NCBI GenBank assembly: GCA_045805505.1
Contig: JBJMLA010000124.1
Coordinates: forward strand, 1 to 64,000
Length of the DNA: 64,000 nt
Reading direction: 5' to 3'
DNA from: BP-464 sp045805505
GTDB taxonomy: Bacteria; Actinomycetota; Thermoleophilia; Solirubrobacterales; Solirubrobacteraceae
Positions within the stretch are counted from its first letter, which is position 1. The number at the start of each line of letters is the position of its first letter. Of this stretch, positions 25,852 to 34,031 are shown piece after piece. The position numbers and the translations under genes are program-made. The notes under the pieces are model-generated. The model was not told where the DNA came from. It was given only the letters and a program-made list of their open reading frames with translations, and made no database searches.

Positions 25852-26607
25852 ATGACCCAGCAGGAGAAGGCCGAGGCGTTCGTCGCGCTGCACGCCGGCG
25901 CCCCGTTCGTCCTGCCCAACCCGTGGGATCTCGGCTCCGCGAAGGTGCTCGAGGACCTGGGCTACGCGGCGCTGGCCACGACGAGCGCCGGCCTCGCCCG
26001 CGCGCTCGGGCGCGAGGACGGAGAGCTCGCGCTCGATCAGGTGGTCGAGCATGTCCACGCGCTGTCGGCCTTCTCGCGGCTGCCCGTCGCGGTGGACCTC
26101 GAGAACGGCTTCGGGCCGCAGCCCGGCGACGTCGCCACGGCCATCACGCGGATTGCCGAGGCCGGTGCGGTCGGCGCGTCGATCGAGGACTTCGATCCCG
26201 CGGGCGGCATCTATCCGCGCAACGTCGCGGTCGAGCGGCTGGTCGCGGCGATCGAGGCGGCGCGCGCGCTCGATTTCCCGTTCACCGTGACGGGGCGGGC
26301 CGAGAACTTCATCCGCGGCAACCCGGACCTCGACGACACCATCGCCCGGCTCGTCGCCTACGAGGAGGCCGGCGCCGACGTGCTCTACGCCCCCGGCCTG
26401 CAGGCCGAGCAGGTTCGCGCGGTGCGCGCCGCGACCAGCCGGCCGCTCAACGTGCTCGCCTACCCCGAGGCGACGCTGGCCGAGCTCGCCGACGCCGGAG
26501 CGCAGCGGGTCAGCCTCGGCAGCTGGCTGGCCCATGTCGCCACGCAGGCGCTGACGCGGGCCGCGACCGCCATCCGCTCCGACGGCGACTTCTCCGCGCT
26601 GGTCTGA
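25852..26607 (+). CDS. Isocitrate lyase/PEP mutase superfamily protein
   Basis: A 251-residue TIM-barrel enzyme. PFVLPNPWDLGSAKVLEDLG, TTSAGLARALG, the metal-binding LPVAVDLENGFG and GASIEDFDP are the superfamily blocks. The catalytic loop lacks the KKCGH motif of true isocitrate lyases, and the protein resembles the PEP phosphonomutase/2-methylisocitrate-lyase-like branch. It acts on a 2-hydroxy or 2-oxo acid C-C or C-P bond; the exact substrate is unknown. Confidence 0.85.
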   Translation: MTQQEKAEAFVALHAGAPFVLPNPWDLGSAKVLEDLGYAALATTSAGLARALGREDGELALDQVVEHVHALSAFSRLPVAVDLENGFGPQPGDVATAITRIAEAGAVGASIEDFDPAGGIYPRNVAVERLVAAIEAARALDFPFTVTGRAENFIRGNPDLDDTIARLVAYEEAGADVLYAPGLQAEQVRAVRAATSRPLNVLAYPEATLAELADAGAQRVSLGSWLAHVATQALTRAATAIRSDGDFSALV

Positions 26608-26679
26608 GCCCCGCCGCGCGGATGGCGCGCAGGCGCCAGGACGCTTGAACGGCCGCATCGCCGGGGCAAAGATCTGTCC

Positions 26680-27186
26680 ATGATCGAGACCCGCCACCAG
26701 ATCGTGGCGCTGGCCCGGGGGCGGCATCGCTCGCCGGAGCAGGGCGTGTGCACGATGGAACTCGCGGCGCTGCTGAGCGAGGACCGCTTCACCGACCACC
26801 CCGCCCGGGTGTGCCCGGTGATCGCGGCCTTCCTGCGCGGCTACAACGACGCCGTCGGAGACCGCCGCCGCGCCGACCTCTTCGCGGTCGCCGCCGCCGT
26901 GCTCGGCACCCGGACCGCCGTCGAGCAGACGCGCGAGCAGCGCGGGCAGGCGGTCCAGGAGTGGGCGCTGGCCGTCTGGAAGATGCGCCGCCCGCGCCCG
27001 CCGTGGCCGCCGCTCTTCCCGCCCGAGAACGCCTTCGGCCACCACGAGCAGGCCGGCTACTACGTCGGCAAGGCGGCCCGCCGCAGCCGCGCGGTCCACG
27101 AGCAGACGCTGCGCTTCGTCGACGCGCTGGCGGGGGCGCAGGCGCCGACCGTCGCGCCGGCCGCGCTCGAGCCCTCGCCGGCCTGA
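26680..27186 (+). CDS. Hypothetical protein, conserved in appearance
   Basis: A 168-residue protein. It has a recognisable block MELAALLSEDRFTDHPARVC ... PVIAAFLRGYNDAVGDRRRA, a proline-rich middle (RPRPPWPPLFPPENAFG), and no signal or membrane segment. Codon use matches the neighbours. I know of no function. It lies directly before a hairpin and the tRNA-Pro gene on the other strand. Confidence 0.6.
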   Translation: MIETRHQIVALARGRHRSPEQGVCTMELAALLSEDRFTDHPARVCPVIAAFLRGYNDAVGDRRRADLFAVAAAVLGTRTAVEQTREQRGQAVQEWALAVWKMRRPRPPWPPLFPPENAFGHHEQAGYYVGKAARRSRAVHEQTLRFVDALAGAQAPTVAPAALEPSPA

Positions 27187-27191
27187 GAACG

Positions 27192-27221
27192 AGAGAAGCC
27201 CCGCCAGGGCGGGGCTTCTCT
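27192..27221. terminator. Long GC hairpin between hypothetical gene and tRNA-Pro
   Basis: A perfect 14-bp stem AGAGAAGCCCCGCC/GGCGGGGCTTCTCT with a 2-base nominal loop. It lies 5 bp after the plus-strand stop and 6 bp after the tRNA 3' end on the minus strand, so it probably terminates both. No T run follows on either side. Confidence 0.65.
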
Positions 27222-27227
27222 GTGTCA

Positions 27228-27301
<74 letters not shown>

Positions 27302-27348
27302 AGGAGATGGGCATTCTAGAAGGCGCCGGGCGAAGGAGCGCCAGGGGC

Positions 27349-27354
27349 TAATGT
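27349..27354 (+). promoter_or_regulatory. Leaderless -10 element of the secreted protein at 27362
   Basis: TAATGT, 7 bp before the ATG at 27362. Confidence 0.45.
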
Positions 27355-27361
27355 CGAGCGC

Positions 27362-27781
27362 ATGCGCAGACTGGTTCTCATCACCCTGGGCGCGGCCCTG
27401 ATCGCCGCTCCGGCCCAGGCCGTCACCAAGAACGACGTGGTCACGGCCACGGTCCACAAGTCGGGCAAGTCGGGCACCGCGCTCGTCTACAAGGGCACGG
27501 TCCACTCGAAGGTCTTCGGGACCGGCACCGTCGTCCAGAAGGTCTACTCGAACCTCACCGGCACCTTCGTCATCACGTACAAGAAGGGCAAGACGATGGG
27601 GACGACGACCACGAAGATCGGGTCGGTCTCCAACGGCAAGGTCAACGTGACCGGCACCTTCAAGCTGACCGGCGGCACCGGCAAGTACAAGCACGTCAGC
27701 GGCCACGGCACCTACAAGGGGTCGAGCAACGCCTCGCAGTCCACGGCGAGCTTCCGCCAGGTGGGTGCGGTCACCTTCTAG
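27362..27781 (+). CDS. Small secreted beta-rich protein
   Basis: A 139-residue protein with a signal peptide (MRRLVLITLGAALIAAPAQA). The mature part is rich in Gly, Thr, Lys and Val with repeating beta-strand patterns (GTFKLTGGTGKYKHVSGHGT), similar to small beta-barrel proteins such as the allene-oxide-cyclase-like group. No catalytic motif is visible. Its end overlaps the convergent glycosidase gene by 11 bp. Confidence 0.7.
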   Translation: MRRLVLITLGAALIAAPAQAVTKNDVVTATVHKSGKSGTALVYKGTVHSKVFGTGTVVQKVYSNLTGTFVITYKKGKTMGTTTTKIGSVSNGKVNVTGTFKLTGGTGKYKHVSGHGTYKGSSNASQSTASFRQVGAVTF

Positions 27782-29225
27782 GGGTGACGACGACCTGCGC
27801 CGCGGCGGCTCCCGTTCGGGCGGCCAGGCGCAGGACCGGCGCGCCGCGCTTGGACAGCACGCGCGCGCCGGTGGCCTTGACCGCATAGCCCTTCGGGTAC
27901 TGGCGGCGCGGCAGCGCGACCTCGGTCACCGCCCGCGCGGCGAAGCGCCCCTTGCCGCTCGCCCGCGCCGGCGTCCAGCGCAGCGTGAAGGCGCCCGTCG
28001 CGTCGTCGAAGTCATAGCCCTCCGGCGTGCCCGCGACGGCGCGCGGATGGGGCCGCGACAGGATCTTCAGCGTGGGCGCCCGCAGGTTCGCGCCCCGCGG
28101 CGGCTTGGCGGGATCGAGCACGATCGCCTGCTTGTCGCCCGAGCCCGTGGTGGTGGGGTCGTCGCAGCCGCAGTAGTGCCACTCCTGCCAGCCGATCATG
28201 TGGCGCTCGTAGCGGTTGACCATCGCGGTGAGGATGTCGTCGTTCTGGGTGGCGCCGAACTCGGTCAGCAGCAGCGCGTCGCCGGTGCGCTCGGCGTGGG
28301 CGTCGGCGTGGTCGGCAACGAGGTCGTCGGTGGCGTCGCAGCCCGCGTTGGAGTCGCTCGAGCCGGCCGACAGGCAATAGCTGTGAAACGACATCGCCAG
28401 CTTCTTGTCGCCGAACGGCCCGATCGACGTGCCGCCGCCGAAGTTGAACAGCACCCACGGCTCGTAGAAGACGAGGTGGCGGGTGTCGGCCGTGCGGATC
28501 GCGGCAATGGCCTTCGCGCTGAACGCGGCGAGCTTCGCGTCGTTGGCGGGGCAGCCCGCGGGGTTGATGCAGTCCTGCCAGACGGCGCCGGGCCACGGCT
28601 CGTTCATCAGGTCATAGCCCAGGACGTTGTCGTTGCGGCGGAAGCGCTCGGCGACGTGCGCGAACGCGGCGACGTAGCGCTCCTGCAGGCCGACGCCGCC
28701 CGGGCCGGCCACGTCGTCGAAGAAGTTGTCGTAGGCGCGCTGCAGCGCCGGCATCACCAGGTAGTTCGTCGAGAAGCCGCGCTTGGGCTCGGCGGGGAGG
28801 CCGTCGTCGTAGACCGCCCAGTCCGGCCACCCCTCGCCCTGGAAGCGCTCGTTGTACATGTCCTGGTGGAAGTCGACGAGCGAGACGATCCCGTGGCGGC
28901 CCAGGGTGTTGACCGTCTTGACGATGCGCGTCAGGTACGCGTCGTCGTAGACGCCGGGCTCGGGCTCGAGCGCCTTGTAGATGACGCCGACGCGGACCGT
29001 GTCGAAGCCCTCGGCGGCGAGGAAGCGCGCGTCGTCCTCGCCGAACCCGGTGGCGTCGGGCGCGTAGGGCGCGCGCTTGTAGACCATGTTGATCCCCTGG
29101 AGGATCACGACGCGTCCCCGCGCGTCGGTGATCCAGCGGCCGGCGTGGCCGAGCGGCAGCTGGGGCGCGGCGGCGGCGGGCGCCGCCAGCGCAAGGAGGA
29201 TCAGGACGGGCAGCAGGCGTCGCAT
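27771..29225 (-). CDS. Secreted GH5 glycoside hydrolase, endoglycoceramidase-like
   Basis: A 484-residue protein with a signal peptide (MRRLLPVLILLALAAPAAAA). The GH5 barrel has VSLVDFHQDMYNERFQGEGW, the acid/base Glu209 in YDLMNEPWPG and the nucleophile Glu322 in LLTEFGAT. The FHQDMYNE block is typical of endoglycoceramidase-type members that cleave glycans from lipids or other beta-glycosides. A beta-sandwich-like C-terminal domain follows. Confidence 0.85.
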   Translation of the reverse strand: MRRLLPVLILLALAAPAAAAPQLPLGHAGRWITDARGRVVILQGINMVYKRAPYAPDATGFGEDDARFLAAEGFDTVRVGVIYKALEPEPGVYDDAYLTRIVKTVNTLGRHGIVSLVDFHQDMYNERFQGEGWPDWAVYDDGLPAEPKRGFSTNYLVMPALQRAYDNFFDDVAGPGGVGLQERYVAAFAHVAERFRRNDNVLGYDLMNEPWPGAVWQDCINPAGCPANDAKLAAFSAKAIAAIRTADTRHLVFYEPWVLFNFGGGTSIGPFGDKKLAMSFHSYCLSAGSSDSNAGCDATDDLVADHADAHAERTGDALLLTEFGATQNDDILTAMVNRYERHMIGWQEWHYCGCDDPTTTGSGDKQAIVLDPAKPPRGANLRAPTLKILSRPHPRAVAGTPEGYDFDDATGAFTLRWTPARASGKGRFAARAVTEVALPRRQYPKGYAVKATGARVLSKRGAPVLRLAARTGAAAAQVVVTPRR

Positions 29226-29237
29226 CGCGCAGCGACC

Positions 29238-29678
29238 CTATCCCGCGGCGGGCCGGTCGACGAGGTGGGAGAGGATGACCTGCGAGCTGGTGCGCAGCAC
29301 GAGACCGTCGCGCTGGAGCTCCATGATCAGCCGCTCGAGATCGGCGTTGTCGATCGTCCGCACGCGGGCGATCGCGTCGGCCTCGCCGGTGACGCTCCAG
29401 GCCTCGACGACCTCGGGGTGGCGGGAGAGGATCCCGGCGACGTTGTCGAGCAGCGTGCCGGGCGCGAAGAACAGCTCGATCAGCGCCTCGGTGGTCGCGC
29501 CGAGTGCGGCGTGGTCGACCACCGCGGTGAACGTCCGCAGGACGCCGTCCCGCCGCAGCCGGTCCACGCGCCGCTTGACCGCCGGGGCCGACAGCGCCAC
29601 GCGGCCGGCGACGTCGTCGTACGTGCGTCGGCCATCCTCGACCAGCAGCGCAAGGATCTTGCGGTCAGTGGCATCCAT
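29238..29678 (-). CDS. Lrp/AsnC family transcriptional regulator
   Basis: A 146-residue regulator. The N-terminal HTH (MDATDRKILALLVEDGRRTY, DDVAGRVALSAPAVKRRVDR) is followed by a RAM effector domain (VVEAWSVTGEADAIARVRTI). ATG 29678 gives the family-typical start; the frame extends 10 codons further without support. It is divergent from the DUF6421 operon and so probably controls it, with an amino acid as a plausible effector. Confidence 0.9.
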   Translation of the reverse strand: MDATDRKILALLVEDGRRTYDDVAGRVALSAPAVKRRVDRLRRDGVLRTFTAVVDHAALGATTEALIELFFAPGTLLDNVAGILSRHPEVVEAWSVTGEADAIARVRTIDNADLERLIMELQRDGLVLRTSSQVILSHLVDRPAAG

Positions 29679-29689
29679 ACGTTGAATTC

Positions 29690-29708
29690 TTGCAGCATGA
29701 CGCGGCAA
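29690..29708. promoter_or_regulatory. Candidate operator between Lrp gene and DUF6421 operon
   Basis: TTGC (29690-29693) and GCAA (29705-29708) form an inverted repeat with 11 bp between. The segment around it, including GAATTC just left, is unusually AT-rich for this GC-rich DNA, as expected for an Lrp-type binding region in a divergent intergene. Confidence 0.35.
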
Positions 29709-29739
29709 ATCGGTCCAGAACGTGCTTCACACTCCTGAC

Positions 29740-31782
29740 ATGCGCACGCTCGCCACCGTCCTGTTCGACGAGACCCACTCCGAGGCGTGGACGATCCGCC
29801 CGGAGGTCGCGGCCGCGATCAACCCCTCGCACGCCGGCGACAGCTCCTACGCGCGCGCCGCGGACATCCTGCGCGCGCACGACTTCGAGGTGCTGGCCGA
29901 GGGCGAGCTCGTCGGCGCCGACGTCCTCGTCATCGCCCACCCGTCCGATCCGAAGTGGGAGCGCGTGATCCCCGGCGGCTCGCCGGTGTTCACCGAGGAC
30001 GAGATGGACGCCATCGAGGCGTTCGTGCGCAACGGCGGCGGCCTGATCGTCCTGGGCGAGGAGGAGCAGGAGAAGTACGGCACCAACCTCGGCGAGCTGA
30101 CCGAGCGCTTCGGCATCGCCATCGACAACGCCGTCGTCTATGACTACGAGCACCACCACCAGACGCCGAGCTGGGTGCTGGCCGACCTGGACGCCGCGCG
30201 TGGTGACGTCGACCTGCTGGCCCGCGTGGAGCAGGCCTGCTTCTATCGCGCCGGCACGCTGACCACGGGGCCGGGGGCGCGCGTCCTCGCGAGCACCGCC
30301 CCGACCGCGTCGACGCCGGGCGCGCCGCTGCTGGCGATCACCGAGCACGGCGCGGGCCGCGTCGTGGTGCTCGCCGACTCCGACCTGTTCGGCGACGACT
30401 GCATCGGCGAGCTGGGCCACGCCGACCTCTGGCGCAACCTCGTGCACTGGGCGGCCGGCCCGCGGCTGGCCGGCGGCGAGCTCGAGGTGCCCAGCGACGT
30501 GGCGAGCGACCCGCACTGGGTGGCGCTGCGCGACACCGTCGATGCGCTGCGGCCGCTGCAGCGGCCCGACGGCAGCGCCGGGCCCGATGCGGCGCCGCAC
30601 GTCGAGCGGATGACCGCGGCGATCGAGGGCCTCGCGCCGCGCTTCGCCCACGACGCCGCCTACCTCGAGGCGCTGGTCGCCGACCTGCGCGGGTGGGCGG
30701 CCGGCGGCTTCGCCAAGCCCGACTTCTACCGCTCGCTGGACCTGTTCCGCCCGGACCTGCAGCGCGCCGACGGCGTCGAGCATCTGGTCGTGTTCCCGAT
30801 GTACCTGCAGAACTCCGGCTCGCGCGACACGCACTTCGAGGCGCTGATCGTCCGCGTGCCGTGGGCCGACTGGATCGCCGGCCTGGAGCGCACGCGCTAT
30901 GACAACGCGAAGTTCGTGCCGGTCGAGTTCGTCGACCACACCGCGGGCTATGACTCGGAGTGCGCGGTCCTGTTCCCGGAGACCGTGTCGATCGCCGACG
31001 GTGTCGCGCCGCCCAACCACTTCGGCGCGATCTTCTGCGACCGCGAGGCCGAGCGCTTCCGGCGCGTCAGCACCGACGCGGCGAAGCTGCTGCGCCTCAA
31101 CCTGCCGCCCGACGCCGCCGTGCTGCTGTCCAGCGCGCCGCTGTCGCGCGACGCCTACCTGCTGTGGGACCTCGTCCACGACCGCACGCACAGCCACGGC
31201 GACCTGCCGTTCGACCCGTTCATGATCCGCCAGCGGATGCCGTACTGGATGTACTCGCTGGAGGAGCTGCGCTGCGATCTCACCGCGTTCGGCGAGGCCG
31301 TCGAGCTGGAGCGGGGCGGCTTCGCGTTCGCCCGCCACGCGCAGTACGCGATCCTCTTCGACCGGCTGTTCCGCTTCCCGATCACCGGCAGCCGCGTGCG
31401 CAACTACGACGGCCTCGGCGGCCAGCTGCTGTTCGCCTACCTGCACAAGCACGGGCTGCTGCACTGGACCGACAACCAGCTGACGATCGAATGGGACCGG
31501 GTGGCCGACGGCGTCGTCGCGCTGCGCGCCGCGGTGGAGGAGCTCTACCGTGCGGGCATCGACCGCTCCAAGCTCTCCCACTGGCAGGCCGCCCACGACT
31601 TCGTGAGCACCTACGTCCCGCCGGCCACCGGCTCGAAGTGGGCGCGCGAGGCCCGCGCGTTCGCCGACGTCGAGGACCCGCGGCCCTACATCGACGAGGT
31701 GCTCGAGGACGAGTTCCCGCTGTCGATGTTCTACAGCTCGCTGCGCGGCAAGCTCGATGTCACCCGGCCGGTGGTCGCGTGA
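29740..31782 (+). CDS. GATase-like domain fused to DUF6421 protein
   Basis: A 680-residue protein from ATG 29740. Residues about 1-245 look like a flavodoxin/class-I-glutamine-amidotransferase-like domain (LATVLFDETHSEAWTIRPEV; AFVRNGGGLIVLGEEEQEKY; GRVVVLADSDLFGDD). Residues about 250-680 match DUF6421 as I recall it (LQHLVVFPMY-like EHLVVFPMYLQN, AAVLFPET-like CAVLFPETVSIADG, HDRTHSHGDLPFDPFMI, VRNYDGLGGQLLFAYLHKHG). HDRTHSHGD looks like a metal site. The function is unknown. It is first in a coupled operon with an SDR and a threonine aldolase. Confidence 0.8.
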   Translation: MRTLATVLFDETHSEAWTIRPEVAAAINPSHAGDSSYARAADILRAHDFEVLAEGELVGADVLVIAHPSDPKWERVIPGGSPVFTEDEMDAIEAFVRNGGGLIVLGEEEQEKYGTNLGELTERFGIAIDNAVVYDYEHHHQTPSWVLADLDAARGDVDLLARVEQACFYRAGTLTTGPGARVLASTAPTASTPGAPLLAITEHGAGRVVVLADSDLFGDDCIGELGHADLWRNLVHWAAGPRLAGGELEVPSDVASDPHWVALRDTVDALRPLQRPDGSAGPDAAPHVERMTAAIEGLAPRFAHDAAYLEALVADLRGWAAGGFAKPDFYRSLDLFRPDLQRADGVEHLVVFPMYLQNSGSRDTHFEALIVRVPWADWIAGLERTRYDNAKFVPVEFVDHTAGYDSECAVLFPETVSIADGVAPPNHFGAIFCDREAERFRRVSTDAAKLLRLNLPPDAAVLLSSAPLSRDAYLLWDLVHDRTHSHGDLPFDPFMIRQRMPYWMYSLEELRCDLTAFGEAVELERGGFAFARHAQYAILFDRLFRFPITGSRVRNYDGLGGQLLFAYLHKHGLLHWTDNQLTIEWDRVADGVVALRAAVEELYRAGIDRSKLSHWQAAHDFVSTYVPPATGSKWAREARAFADVEDPRPYIDEVLEDEFPLSMFYSSLRGKLDVTRPVVA

Positions 31783-32363
31783 CCCGCACGGTGGCCATCG
31801 CCGGCGGCGGCTCGAAGGTCGCGACCGAGCTGATCGGCCGGCTCGAGGGCTGGAACGTCAGCGCCGTCGACGTCGCCGACTACGACCTGCTGCAGGCCGC
31901 CGAGGCCCGGCGCTGGGCCGACTCGCTCGAGCGCGTCGACGCGCTCGTGCACCTCGTCGGCGGCTGGCGCGGCGGCGCGCTGATCGACGAGACGCCCGAC
32001 GAGGACATCGCGCTGCTCGACGATCTGCTGATCCGCACCGTGCGCAACACGACGCAGGCCTTCGCGCCGAAGCTGCGCGAGGCGGGCGGGCGGTTCGTGC
32101 TCGTGTCGAGCAAGCAGGCGCAGGCGCCCGACGCCAAGAACGCGGCCTACGCGGCGGCCAAGGCCTACGCGGAGTCATGGACGCTGGCCTTCGCGCGGGA
32201 TCTCGGCGAGCACGGCGGAACTGCGAACATCGTCGTCGTGAACGCCATCGGCGACGACAAGCCCTCCTTCACCCCCGCGAGCCACCTCGCGGCCGGTATC
32301 GCGCACCTGCTCTCCGACGAGGGCGCGCGCATGAACGGTCAGCGGCTCGCGCTGCACGGATGA
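31779..32363 (+). CDS. Short-chain dehydrogenase/reductase
   Basis: A 194-residue SDR, short for the family. The GTG start overlaps the previous stop (GTGA). The nucleotide-binding region VAIAGGGSKVATELIGRLEG replaces the usual TGxxxGxG. Active-site Ser in VLVSSKQAQ and the Y-x3-K motif in AYAAAKAYAE are present, with the C-terminal Asn-containing VNAIGDDKP. The substrate is probably linked to the threonine aldolase product or substrate (inference). Confidence 0.82.
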   Translation: MTRTVAIAGGGSKVATELIGRLEGWNVSAVDVADYDLLQAAEARRWADSLERVDALVHLVGGWRGGALIDETPDEDIALLDDLLIRTVRNTTQAFAPKLREAGGRFVLVSSKQAQAPDAKNAAYAAAKAYAESWTLAFARDLGEHGGTANIVVVNAIGDDKPSFTPASHLAAGIAHLLSDEGARMNGQRLALHG

Positions 32364-33388
32364 AGCGCGGCTTCGGCTCCGACAACCACGCGGGCGTCCT
32401 GCCCGAGGCGCTGGCGGCCATCGCGGCGGCCAACACCGAGCATGCCCCGTCCTACGGCCATGACGAGCTGACCCAGCGCGTCGAGCAGCGGATCCGCGCC
32501 GAGCTCGGCGACGCCGCGCGCGCGTTCTTCGTCTTCAACGGCAGCGGCGCCAACGTCCTCTCCATGCGCGCGACGCTGAAGCCGTGGGAGGGCGTCATCT
32601 GCGCCGAGACCGCGCACCTGAACGTCGACGAGGGTGGCGCGCCCGAGGCGTGGGGGATCAAGTTGCTGACGGTGCCGACGCCGGACGGCAAGCTCACGCC
32701 CGGCCTGGTGTCCGAGCGGATCGTGCGCATCGGCGACGAGCACGCCGTCCAGCCCCGTGTCGTCACGATCAGCCAGTCGACCGAGCTCGGCACGCTCTAC
32801 ACGCTCGAAGAGGTCCGCGAGCTCGCCGACCACGCGCACTCCCACGACCTCCTCCTGCACGTCGACGGCGCTCGCATCACGAACGCTGCCGCCGCGCTCG
32901 GCGTGTCGCTGCGCCAGGCGACGACGGACCTCGGGGTCGATGTCCTGTCCTTCGGCGGCACGAAGGCGGGGCTGCTGGCCGGCGAGGCGGTCGTCGTGCT
33001 CAGCGACGAGGCCGCCGCGGCGATGCCCTACCTGCGCAAGCAGACCCTGCAGCTCGCGTCGAAGATGCGCTTCATCGCCGCGCAGTTCGACGCGCTGCTC
33101 GAGGGCGAGCTGTGGCGCGGCGCGTCCGGCCACGCCAACGCCATGGCCAAGCGGCTCGCCGACGCCGTGCGTGACATCGACGGCGTGCAGCTCACCCAGG
33201 AGCCGCAGGCCAATGCGGTCTTCGCGGTCCTGCCCCCCGGCGTCGCCGACACGCTGCGGGAGTCCTGGTACTTCTACGACTGGGACGAGCTGCGCGGCGA
33301 GGTGCGGTGGATGTGCTCGTGGGACACGACGGAGGGCGACGTCGACACGTTCGCCGCCGACGTGGCCCGCGCGATCGCCTCGGCCTGA
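32360..33388 (+). CDS. Low-specificity threonine aldolase / beta-eliminating lyase
   Basis: A 342-residue fold-type I PLP enzyme. GFGSDNHAGVLPEALAAIAA and YGHDELTQR open the protein; HVDGARITNAAAALG carries the PLP-binding Asp, and Lys202 in SFGGTKAGLL is the Schiff-base lysine. It cleaves threonine or allo-threonine-like beta-hydroxy amino acids to glycine and an aldehyde. The ATG overlaps the SDR stop (ATGA), completing a tightly coupled operon. Confidence 0.9.
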   Translation: MKRGFGSDNHAGVLPEALAAIAAANTEHAPSYGHDELTQRVEQRIRAELGDAARAFFVFNGSGANVLSMRATLKPWEGVICAETAHLNVDEGGAPEAWGIKLLTVPTPDGKLTPGLVSERIVRIGDEHAVQPRVVTISQSTELGTLYTLEEVRELADHAHSHDLLLHVDGARITNAAAALGVSLRQATTDLGVDVLSFGGTKAGLLAGEAVVVLSDEAAAAMPYLRKQTLQLASKMRFIAAQFDALLEGELWRGASGHANAMAKRLADAVRDIDGVQLTQEPQANAVFAVLPPGVADTLRESWYFYDWDELRGEVRWMCSWDTTEGDVDTFAADVARAIASA

Positions 33389-33389
33389 C

Positions 33390-33438
33390 GGGGTCGCGCA
33401 CGTTTTCCTGGACTATCCAGGAGAAGGTGCCAGACCCC
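33390..33438. repeat. REP-like 49-bp palindrome
   Basis: Two 23-base arms (33390-33412 and 33416-33438) match at 19 of 23 positions around the loop CTA. Outer ends are GGGGTC/GACCCC and the inner ends TCCTGGA/TCCAGGA. It starts 2 bp after the aldolase stop, and its loop CTA is the TAG stop codon of the convergent TetR gene. It may act as a bidirectional terminator; the size and shape resemble REP elements. Confidence 0.65.
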
Positions 33439-33991
33439 GGCGCACGGACTCCGCGATGGCCGCGCCCGCGGTCTCCAGCGCCTCGGTCGTGCGCATGGCG
33501 CGGCAGAAGACGAACGCGCCCTCGAGCGCGCAGAGGAGCTCCACGGCCAGGGCCCGTGGCTCGGCGGCGCCGGCCTCCGCGAAGGTGGCGGTGAGGCCGG
33601 CGATCCACTCCTCGAAGACGTCGGCGCAGGCCTCGCGCAATGGCTCGCTCGACGACGAGACCTCGAGCGCGACCGTGGCGATGGGGCAGGCGTCGGCGTA
33701 GTCGCTGTCGCGCATGGTCTGCGCGGCGCCGAGGAACGCCGCATGGACCCGGTCGGCCATGTCGCCCTCCACGTCCATCGCGGCGGCGACGACGGCGGCG
33801 TACATGCGGCCCGAGCGCCGGACGGTCTGCGCGCCGAGCTCCTCCTTGCCGCCGGGGAAGTGGTGGTAGAGCGAGCCGAACGGCGCGCGGGCGTCGGCGA
33901 GGATCTGCTTGATGCCGGTGCCGGTGTAGCCCTGTCGGCGGAACAGCTCGCCGCTGGCATCGAGCAGCCGGTCCTTGGTGTCGGTGGCCAT
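33413..33991 (-). CDS. TetR family transcriptional regulator
   Basis: A 192-residue repressor. The N-terminal HTH is LLDASGELFRRQGYTGTGIKQ, then ILADARAPFGSLYHHFPGGKEEL, the LmrA/YxaF-type subgroup. ATG 33991 is chosen over 34000 because TATCAT lies 7 bp before it. The last residues (GLAPSPG) and the stop are encoded by one arm of a REP-like palindrome. It is divergent from a small membrane-protein gene. Confidence 0.88.
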   Translation of the reverse strand: MATDTKDRLLDASGELFRRQGYTGTGIKQILADARAPFGSLYHHFPGGKEELGAQTVRRSGRMYAAVVAAAMDVEGDMADRVHAAFLGAAQTMRDSDYADACPIATVALEVSSSSEPLREACADVFEEWIAGLTATFAEAGAAEPRALAVELLCALEGAFVFCRAMRTTEALETAGAAIAESVRRGLAPSPG

Positions 33992-33998
33992 GGAACCC

Positions 33999-34004
33999 AT
34001 GATA
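33999..34004 (-). promoter_or_regulatory. Leaderless -10 element of the TetR gene
   Basis: TATCAT on the minus strand, 7 bp before the ATG at 33991. Confidence 0.5.
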
Positions 34005-34013
34005 CGGTTCTGA

Positions 34014-34031
34014 CTAGAGTGATCTATCTAG
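34014..34031. promoter_or_regulatory. Candidate TetR operator
   Basis: CTAGA (34014-34018) and TCTAG (34027-34031) form an inverted repeat with 8 bp between, in a short AT-rich patch of the TetR/membrane-protein intergene. It overlaps the GTG start of the membrane-protein gene. Binding by the adjacent TetR is inferred. Confidence 0.45.
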
